DNA of 48,708 bases from Bacteroidales bacterium UBA5537 (GTDB taxonomy: Bacteria > Bacteroidota > Bacteroidia > Bacteroidales > Lentimicrobiaceae): contig DINP01000035.1 in assembly GCA_002426025.1 (NCBI GenBank), positions 3,080-51,787 of the forward strand. The letters are read 5' to 3'. The position numbers and the translations under genes were made by a program. This document shows positions 42,786 through 48,708 of this stretch, in pieces (position 1 is the stretch's first letter; each line of letters starts with the position of its first letter). Below the pieces are notes generated by a model that searched no databases, was not told the origin of the DNA, and worked only from the letters and a program-made list of their open reading frames with translations.

Positions 42786-45700
42786 TTAGAAGTTAAAATT
42801 AAGACCAAACCCAAAATATCTCAGACTGGGTAATGCTCCGCCTTCGATTCCCTGAATGTTGCCACTACCGGTTGTGTTTTCCGGGTCAATGTGCTTGATA
42901 TCAGCACCCCAGATAGCCAGGTTACGACCGAATGCAGAAACAGTAAGGTTCTGGATAGGACCGGTGAATTTGGCTGGAAGTGTGTAGCTAAGACGTAATT
43001 CTCTCAGTTTGATATAGTCAGCATCAAAGATGTTCTGCTCAGCAGGTCCTGAATAATGCCATCCACCCCATGATTCAGCATCAATGTAAGTTGTATTTGC
43101 TACAGGAGTAGCGCTTACATTACCGTCTGCATCAAGGTACTGGATTGATCCATCTTCAAGAACTTCTCCATAAACGCCTTCGAATAATGCTCCACCACCT
43201 TCTTCAACAGCATCGCGAACATTCATTCCGTTTGCATTGGTTTCAGCAGTTTCTTCAAGAATTCCACTATAATTACCCCACATATTTGTGGTTGAGAATA
43301 ATTGACCTCCGTGGCGAATGTCAATAAGGCCAGACAATTGGAATCCTTTGTAGTTGAATCTGTTCCAGATACCTACCTGGTAATCAGGCAGCACAGTTCC
43401 AATTGATTTTACAGCGCCAACAAGTGTGTATCCATCGGTATCAACAATAATGTTACCATCTGCATCTTTAACATAACTTGATCCAATGAGTGAACCATAA
43501 GGTTTGCCAACTTCAGCATTTACCGACACGGAGAATGGTCCGTTAATAAGTTGATAAACATCAAGATCTGGTGCAAGGTCAACAACTTCATTTTTGTTTT
43601 TCGTGTAGTTAATATCAATGTTCCAGGTGAAATCCTTAGTTTTAACAGGAGTCAGATTCAGTCCGATTTCAACACCTTTATTGGTGATTTCACCAGAGTT
43701 GATATACTTCGATCCATAACCGGTAGAACCAGAAATAGCAACCGGAAGAATTTGGTCAAATGTTCTTTCACTGTAATATGTGAAATCAAACCCAATGCGG
43801 TTTTTGAAGAACATAAGTTCTGTACCGACTTCGATCGAGTTGGTTGTTTCGGGTTTTAACTCAGTATTATTAAGTGTAGTTGGGATGGAATAGAGTGCCA
43901 GACCTCCGAAATTACTAACATAGGCGTAGTAATAATCATTTTTATATGGGTCTGTGTCATTTCCTGATTGTGCAACCCCTAAACGAATTTTACCAAAACT
44001 TAGGTATTTGTTGCTTTTCAACGCTTCAAGTTCTGAGAAAACAAAACTTATAGTTGCTGATGGATAAAAGAAGTTATGGGGTTTAATGGTAGAACTCCAG
44101 TCGTTACGGGCAGTTACATCTAGATATAACATGCCGAGGTATCCAACATTCACACTTCCGAATACACTCTGAACTTCTTTGGTTTCATCAAACTCAGAAA
44201 CTGATGGCTTATTGGTTGAGTTAGTGATTTTATACAAATCAGGGATAATCAGGCCTCCATTGGTGTTGGATAACATCCTGTTATATTCCCTGTGCCTGTT
44301 ATTGGCTCCAGCCATCAGGTTTACAGAAAAGTCTTCCCCTGGATTGAATTTATAGTTAGCAATTACCTCAGCATTGGTTTCAATAAACTCACGCTTGTTT
44401 TCGGTATATGAAGATTCTGCCTGTGAACCAATGGCATTACGCTCCATTTCTGTAAGATTGTAATAATCGAGGTTCCATTTTCCCTGAATGGATAAACCTT
44501 CCATTGGGGTGAGCAGAATACCGATATTACCAAACAAACGGTTTCTTTCATCATCCTGATAGTTTCTGTATCTTGTCCAGTATGGATTGTCTGAATATGC
44601 AGGAGTCGGATCATCCCATGAATTACGGTTCCAAACGCGCTGGGTTCCATCAGGGTTAACATAATTGCTCATGATGCCCATATCAAGCTGGCGTTGTCCC
44701 CATTGATTGAATTTCTGCATAATGTTATTATCATCATACCCGGTTTCAGGACGACCCATGGTATAGGTGTTAACATAGTTTACGCCAACGAAACCTTTAA
44801 TCCATTTGCTAACCTGTGATTCACCATTAAAGTTTACAGAATTGCGTTTCTGCTCACTATTGGGCATGTAGCCTGATAAATCATAGTTTGTATAAGATAA
44901 TCTGAAAGAAGAACCTTCATTATTACCTGTAATAGCAAAGTTGTTGTTGAAAACTACACCGGTTTCAAAGAAATCTTTAACATCTTTGGATGGAGCTACC
45001 CATGGTGTTGTTCCGGGGTTGCCTTGCATTCCATTTGCTTCCCAATCAAAAATATCAAATGCTGAAAGGGTCTGAATATTAGGATCGTATTTTGGACCCC
45101 AACTTTCGTCAAGGGCATAGTCAACCAAACGATAAGTTTGTCCGTTGATTTCCTGGGTTATAAATCCCTGATCAGTACCTTCACCAGTATAGACATAACC
45201 TCCTCCATAAGTATTCTGATATTTTGGAAGCAATGCCACCTGTTCAAATGAAACTGAACTGTTGATTTCAACTCCAAAACCTTTTTTGCCAGTTTTTGCT
45301 TTCTTGGTAGTGATAAGGATTACACCATTGGCTGCGCGTGATCCATAGAGAGCTGCAGCGGTGGGTCCTTTAAGAACTGAAACGGTTTCGATATCATCAG
45401 GGTTGATATCATTGGCCATGTTACCATAGTCAACTCCACCGGCCCCGCGCTGGGTGTCAAGAGAATTATAGTTACTGTTGTCCATTGCAACACCATCAAC
45501 AACAAACAATGGCTGGTTATTTCCGGAAACAGACTTAATACCTCTGATGGTAATTCGTGATGATCCACCCATATTCCCTGAAGCTGAGGTAATATTAACA
45601 CCTGATACTTTACCAGACAGAGAGGTAATAAGGTTTCCTGACCTGGTTTGGTTCAGTTCATCTGCACCAACTTCTTCTACTGCGTAGCCAAGTGATTTTT

Positions 45701-46046
45701 TCTCACGGCTGATGCCAAGCGCTGTTACAACAACCCCTTCAATGTTCATTACATCAGGTGTAAGAACAACATTGATTACAGTTTGACTACCTATTGTAAC
45801 ATCCTGAGTTTTCATTCCCACAAAAGAAAACTGTAGAACCTTTCCTTGTGCAGGAACTTTGATAGCGTATTTCCCACTCATATCAGTAGTTAAACCAACG
45901 GTGGTCCCTTTTACAAGAACAGTAGCCCCCGGGATGCCTTTGCCATCCTCGGAACTGGTAACCGTACCTGTAATGGTCGTTTGAGCCAGTACTACCTGCA
46001 CTCCGGCAAAAATCAGAAGTGCAAGCATTATTGCAAATTTTCTCAT
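42786..46046 (-). CDS. SusC/RagA-family TonB-linked outer-membrane protein
   Basis: 1086 residues. Signal peptide 1-21 (ends VVLAQ), carboxypeptidase-regulatory-like domain (about 22-105, TITGTVTSSEDGKGIPGATV), a VVVTALGI TonB-box-like segment, plug (about 115-240; SGKVSGVNITSASGNMGGSS, RIRG-like ITIRGIKSVSG, VLKGPTAAALYGSRAANGVI) and a 22-strand barrel ending RYFGFGLNFNF with terminal Phe. It imports glycans or peptides with energy from TonB. It is the first gene of a two-gene susCD unit and has a leader of about 170 nt. Confidence 0.95.
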   Translation of the reverse strand: MRKFAIMLALLIFAGVQVVLAQTTITGTVTSSEDGKGIPGATVLVKGTTVGLTTDMSGKYAIKVPAQGKVLQFSFVGMKTQDVTIGSQTVINVVLTPDVMNIEGVVVTALGISREKKSLGYAVEEVGADELNQTRSGNLITSLSGKVSGVNITSASGNMGGSSRITIRGIKSVSGNNQPLFVVDGVAMDNSNYNSLDTQRGAGGVDYGNMANDINPDDIETVSVLKGPTAAALYGSRAANGVILITTKKAKTGKKGFGVEINSSVSFEQVALLPKYQNTYGGGYVYTGEGTDQGFITQEINGQTYRLVDYALDESWGPKYDPNIQTLSAFDIFDWEANGMQGNPGTTPWVAPSKDVKDFFETGVVFNNNFAITGNNEGSSFRLSYTNYDLSGYMPNSEQKRNSVNFNGESQVSKWIKGFVGVNYVNTYTMGRPETGYDDNNIMQKFNQWGQRQLDMGIMSNYVNPDGTQRVWNRNSWDDPTPAYSDNPYWTRYRNYQDDERNRLFGNIGILLTPMEGLSIQGKWNLDYYNLTEMERNAIGSQAESSYTENKREFIETNAEVIANYKFNPGEDFSVNLMAGANNRHREYNRMLSNTNGGLIIPDLYKITNSTNKPSVSEFDETKEVQSVFGSVNVGYLGMLYLDVTARNDWSSTIKPHNFFYPSATISFVFSELEALKSNKYLSFGKIRLGVAQSGNDTDPYKNDYYYAYVSNFGGLALYSIPTTLNNTELKPETTNSIEVGTELMFFKNRIGFDFTYYSERTFDQILPVAISGSTGYGSKYINSGEITNKGVEIGLNLTPVKTKDFTWNIDINYTKNKNEVVDLAPDLDVYQLINGPFSVSVNAEVGKPYGSLIGSSYVKDADGNIIVDTDGYTLVGAVKSIGTVLPDYQVGIWNRFNYKGFQLSGLIDIRHGGQLFSTTNMWGNYSGILEETAETNANGMNVRDAVEEGGGALFEGVYGEVLEDGSIQYLDADGNVSATPVANTTYIDAESWGGWHYSGPAEQNIFDADYIKLRELRLSYTLPAKFTGPIQNLTVSAFGRNLAIWGADIKHIDPENTTGSGNIQGIEGGALPSLRYFGFGLNFNF

Positions 46047-46220
46047 AGTGTGTGTTTTTGATGAGTAAAAGATTAAACAATAAGGTGTTAAAAAGAAAGT
46101 ATTTATTTGGTGGTTTTTAGGTTGGTTTTTTGCGTTACTGACCTCCTTTGTTTAGTTAATTGTTAGTTTTTGTAGAAATTATTGTACAATTTATCGGGTT
46201 AGGTAAAATGCTAATTTGAA

Positions 46221-46252
46221 CAAATTTAAGAAAAATTAACATTACCTGGCAA
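46221..46252 (-). promoter_or_regulatory. susC promoter
   Basis: On the minus strand TTG (46252-46250), a 21-nt spacer and TAAATTTG (46228-46221). The start would be near 46215. Confidence 0.55.
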
Positions 46253-46399
46253 CTTATTCAAATAAATTGCTTCAATCATAACCGATCAAATGTACAACAT
46301 TTCTGTAATGTTCATAAAATCAATTATTAAGAAGTGAAAAAAGTGAAGAGTGTTTTAATTACACTACTAAAGTAGTAAATAAGTTTAAGAAAAGTTAAA

Positions 46400-46436
46400 T
46401 TTTGTTAATAAAATCAAGTGTTTTGTTAACAAAATG
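46400..46436. repeat. Tandem palindromic sites, 21-bp period
   Basis: TTTTGTTAATAAAAT at 46400-46414 and TTTTGTTAACAAAAT at 46421-46435; the core of the second, TTTTGTTAACAAAA, is a perfect 14-bp palindrome and the first has one deviation. The 21-bp period puts both on the same face of DNA, as for cooperatively bound operators. Confidence 0.5.
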
Positions 46437-46453
46437 CCCTAAATAGGCACAAT

Positions 46454-46900
46454 CTACCGCATTATTTTAATATTAACACCGTAAGCAAGGATAAAAGAGC
46501 CTGTTAAAAGCATATTTGAAACAGGCAAAACAAATCCCTGAATCATTAAAGAGGGCAGGATGAGCATTACTAATTGAGATAGTGAGTAAAGATGGAAGCC
46601 TGCTTTTCTGAGTTTGAACATTAGTATGGCTCCGGCCAGCGACAACAGGTATAAAACTCCCATTATTGCAAAAAATCCAGCTCCGGCAAGCTTTATCATC
46701 TGAATAAGTGATTCTGTATCAGGGAATGGCGATTCTTTTAAAGCCAGAGGAATCATATCATAGGCCAGAGCCACGAAAAAGGATGATATAGCTGACATTC
46801 CACTGCCAATAAAGGTAAATATGCACAAGATGGTAAGCACAGTCGGCCTTTTTTCATCTATTTTAGCCGCAGGATACTGTTCAGTGGTTTTATCGTTCAT
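46454..46900 (-). CDS. Small four-helix membrane protein, unknown function
   Basis: 148 residues. A polar N-terminus (MNDKTTEQYPAAKIDEKRPT) is followed by four hydrophobic segments (about 20-46, 72-94, 102-121, 127-143). The start KRPTVLTILCIFTFIGSG is a recurring pattern in small Bacteroidetes membrane proteins I cannot assign to a named family. No catalytic motif. It lies alone between hutH and susC on the same strand. Confidence 0.7.
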   Translation of the reverse strand: MNDKTTEQYPAAKIDEKRPTVLTILCIFTFIGSGMSAISSFFVALAYDMIPLALKESPFPDTESLIQMIKLAGAGFFAIMGVLYLLSLAGAILMFKLRKAGFHLYSLSQLVMLILPSLMIQGFVLPVSNMLLTGSFILAYGVNIKIMR

Positions 46901-46956
46901 TATAATTTATGTACTTGGCCTCTTTCTTGAATTACATAGTGAAATAGAAAAAGCAT

Positions 46957-46991
46957 AACCCTTCCCGGCATAATGATGACAGGAAGGGGTT
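46957..46991 (-). terminator. Terminator of the HAL-family gene
   Basis: On the minus strand AACCCCTTCC (46991-46982) pairs with GGAAGGGTT (46965-46957) with one bulged base and a 16-nt loop, followed by ATGCTTTTTC. Confidence 0.65.
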
Positions 46992-46997
46992 CATTGA

Positions 46998-48521
46998 TTA
47001 TTCCAATTTGCCAATCAACTGCTCAACTTCATCAAGGATTTCGCATGATTTAACAAGCTCTTTCATTTTATTGTGATCGGAATACAGAGGTCGGTCAATA
47101 TCAAGAAAATCAACATATTTCCTGATAACCTCCTTCGCTTTGGTTACCCCATTGCCAAATTTGTATTCCCTGAAATCTAATGCCTGCGCTGCTGCCATAA
47201 ATTCTATGCCCAAAATACCAAAAGCATTATCAAGTATCTGATTATTTTTCAAAGCGGTGTTCATTCCCATCGAAACAAAGTCTTCCTGATCGGCTGCAGC
47301 CGGAATAGATTGTATGCAGGCTGGGGCGCTTAGTATCCTTTGTTCTACTATCTGCATATCAGCAGTATATTGACTCAGCATTAAACCAGAGAACATGCCT
47401 GCGCCTTTGGTCAGGAATGCGGGGAGGCCAACACTCAAAGCCGGATTATTCAATCGGTTCATGCGTCGTTCAGACATTACACTTACCATCGTAATTACAT
47501 ATCCTGCCATATCCATTGGCACGGCTACCGGTGTGCCCTGGAAGTTGGCTCCTGAAATCTGAAGATCGAGATCGGGGAAAAAGATAGGGTTGTCGCCAAC
47601 GCCATTCAATTCAATTTCGACCTGCGATCTGGCATAGGCAAGTGCATCATGGGCCGCCCCAATCACCTGCGGCGTCGAACGCATTGAATACGCATCCTGA
47701 ACCTTACATTTAATGCGGTTTTCGGCGAGATCGCCACCTTCAACCAATCGCCGGATTACATTGGCACTACGGACAGCACCTTTAAAACCACGCACTTCGT
47801 GCAATAGTGAACTATAAGGTTTCATATTGGCTTTCAAAGCTTCGAGCGACATGGCAGCAGCAATCTCCGCCTGTTTCAGCCAGTTATTGGCATCAACCAG
47901 GAAGATGGCACTCATGGCAGTCAACACATTTGAGCCATTGATGGTAGCAAGTCCATCGCGTGCCTGCAATCCCGGAATAGGGATTCCGGCTTTGTCCATG
48001 GCTTCTTTTCCTTCGAGAAGTTTCCCTTTATAGAAGGCCTTGCCTTCACCCATCATCAGCAATGCAATCTGCGACATGGGAGCTAAATCGCCGCTTGCAC
48101 CAACGGATCCTTTTTCGCAAACAAAAGGCGTTACACCTTTATTCAGCATTTCGATCAGGGTCATGGTAATTTCGGGCCGAACGCCGGAATTTCCGTGCGC
48201 ATGCACATTTATCCTGCCTAACATGGCACCGCGCACATGTTCAAGTGGCATAGCCTCGCCTATTCCGGCAGCATGATTGTAAATCAGATATTTCTGAAAA
48301 TCTTTTACCTGGTCATCGTTAAGTACAACTTCTGAAAACTCCCCAATTCCAGTGTTAACACCATACATTATTTCGCCCGCGGCTATTTTTTTCTCAAGCA
48401 TGGCCCTGCAGGCTTTCATCCGCTGCATGGCTTCAGGATGTAAATCAACTTCTTTACCATAACGGGCTACATCTACCACGTCGTGAATTGTTAATCCGCT
48501 GCCTTTTATTATAAGTGTCAT
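46998..48521 (-). CDS. hutH: Histidine ammonia-lyase family (MIO) enzyme, active site variant
   Basis: 507 residues from the ATG at 48521; the frame extends 13 codons upstream but LIIKGSGLTIHDVVDVARYG is the typical HAL start. The MIO prosthetic group forms from A142-S143-G144 in KGSVGASGDLAPMS; catalytic Y53 is in MYGVNTGIG. Conserved Y278/R281 are in VQDAYSMRSTPQVIG and E413 in DQEDFVSM. Three motifs deviate from canonical HAL: the SH pair at 82-83 is N82-H83; GGNFHG is GANFQG (near 325-329); NQEDH is DQEDF (411-415). It deaminates an amino acid, by family histidine to urocanate, but the substrate should be treated as uncertain. No hutU, hutI or ftcD gene is adjacent. Confidence 0.85.
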   Translation of the reverse strand: MTLIIKGSGLTIHDVVDVARYGKEVDLHPEAMQRMKACRAMLEKKIAAGEIMYGVNTGIGEFSEVVLNDDQVKDFQKYLIYNHAAGIGEAMPLEHVRGAMLGRINVHAHGNSGVRPEITMTLIEMLNKGVTPFVCEKGSVGASGDLAPMSQIALLMMGEGKAFYKGKLLEGKEAMDKAGIPIPGLQARDGLATINGSNVLTAMSAIFLVDANNWLKQAEIAAAMSLEALKANMKPYSSLLHEVRGFKGAVRSANVIRRLVEGGDLAENRIKCKVQDAYSMRSTPQVIGAAHDALAYARSQVEIELNGVGDNPIFFPDLDLQISGANFQGTPVAVPMDMAGYVITMVSVMSERRMNRLNNPALSVGLPAFLTKGAGMFSGLMLSQYTADMQIVEQRILSAPACIQSIPAAADQEDFVSMGMNTALKNNQILDNAFGILGIEFMAAAQALDFREYKFGNGVTKAKEVIRKYVDFLDIDRPLYSDHNKMKELVKSCEILDEVEQLIGKLE

Positions 48522-48635
48522 AAATCCTTGTGGTGTTAGGTTAATGAAAGTGTATGTCAAAGGAATGCAAAAGGATGCAATTCACAAAAAAAACGATAGG
48601 TTTTTTTCGGGGATAGGGCTTCATGGGATAAAAAA

Positions 48636-48666
48636 GTGAGGTTACCACTAATTACGACAACCTCAC
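48636..48666 (-). terminator. Terminator of a gene beyond the right edge
   Basis: On the minus strand GTGAGGTT (48666-48659) pairs with AACCTCAC (48643-48636), 15-nt loop, followed directly by TTTTTT. It would end a minus-strand gene lying past 48708. Confidence 0.75.
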
Positions 48667-48708
48667 GCTAATTTTTTACATCTTGGATTTACTCAGGAAA
48701 ATCAAACT

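Larger units (their letters stand above)
46047..46453. other. Long AT-rich regulatory region upstream of susC
   Basis: 407 bp with no convincing gene. It contains the susC promoter at 46221-46252, a 170-nt leader with a Shine-Dalgarno-like AAAGGAGGTC (46149-46140, minus) that is not followed by a start codon, an inverted repeat ACTACT-AA-AGTAGT (46363-46376), and tandem palindromes at 46400-46436. Confidence 0.5.

Noticed and set aside
1..48708. Mobile elements, prophage, CRISPR, tRNA or rRNA genes
   Set aside because: No transposase, integrase, spaced direct repeats, cloverleaf or ribosomal RNA sequence was found on reading either strand.

Overview
The window looks like a chromosomal segment of a Bacteroidetes bacterium, most likely of the order Bacteroidales. 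The signs are a SusC/SusD outer-membrane pair, a secreted protein with a type IX secretion (CHU_C) C-terminal domain, a DUF4271-hemD-rnpA-yidD-ctp cluster, a rel-fur-purA-ccm cluster, and many intergenic copies of the Bacteroidetes promoter (-7 box TAnnTTTG, sometimes with a TTG about 18-21 nt upstream). Shine-Dalgarno sequences are mostly absent. I see no tRNA, rRNA, CRISPR array, transposase, integrase or phage gene. Codon use and gene order look like ordinary core genome with a few accessory loci.

Layout from left to right. 1-4540 (minus): a NarL-type two-component system, then a TorF-like porin and an ammonium transporter cut by the window edge. 4883-6173 (plus): a flavodoxin and a GtrA-like membrane protein. 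6228-13551 (minus): a ChaN-like protein, then a long co-directional cluster of DUF4271, hemD, rnpA, yidD, a C-terminal processing protease, an O-antigen ligase-like protein and cytidine deaminase. 13807-17052 (plus): pta, an unusual 3-hydroxyacyl-CoA dehydrogenase homologue and ackA, an acetate-forming energy operon. 17123-21357 (minus): yebC, then an ECF sigma factor, its putative anti-sigma factor and a GIN-domain/beta-barrel fusion protein. 21558-24252 (plus): a PAS histidine kinase and a REC-PAS-HTH regulator. Then lepA (minus), gap (plus) and a T9SS cargo protein (minus). 30325-36733 (plus): rel, a Fur-family regulator, purA, and ccmB, ccmC, ccmD and ccmE. Then a patatin-like lipase (minus), an ornithine aminotransferase (plus), a MATE exporter, the susCD pair, a small membrane protein and an HAL-family ammonia-lyase (all minus).

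The most striking unexplained element lies between susD and the MATE exporter gene (40894-41231). On the minus strand it holds a terminator for susCD, then a new promoter, a 30-codon leader ORF, and three mutually complementary RNA segments. Those segments can form either an antiterminator (13 of 14 bases paired, using leader-ORF codons 20-24) or an intrinsic terminator with a U-tract just upstream of the MATE start codon. This is the architecture of a ribosome-controlled transcription attenuator driving a multidrug exporter.

Other points worth a second look: the HAL-family enzyme differs from canonical histidine ammonia-lyase at three active-site motifs; CcmE carries a CPSKY haem-attachment motif in place of the usual histidine motif; the Hbd-like protein between pta and ackA lacks the usual active-site Asn; the Fur-family protein lacks its first CxxC zinc motif; and tandem palindromes with a 21-bp period sit in the long susC upstream region. 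All functional statements are from reading the sequence and knowledge of the families; no database search was run.
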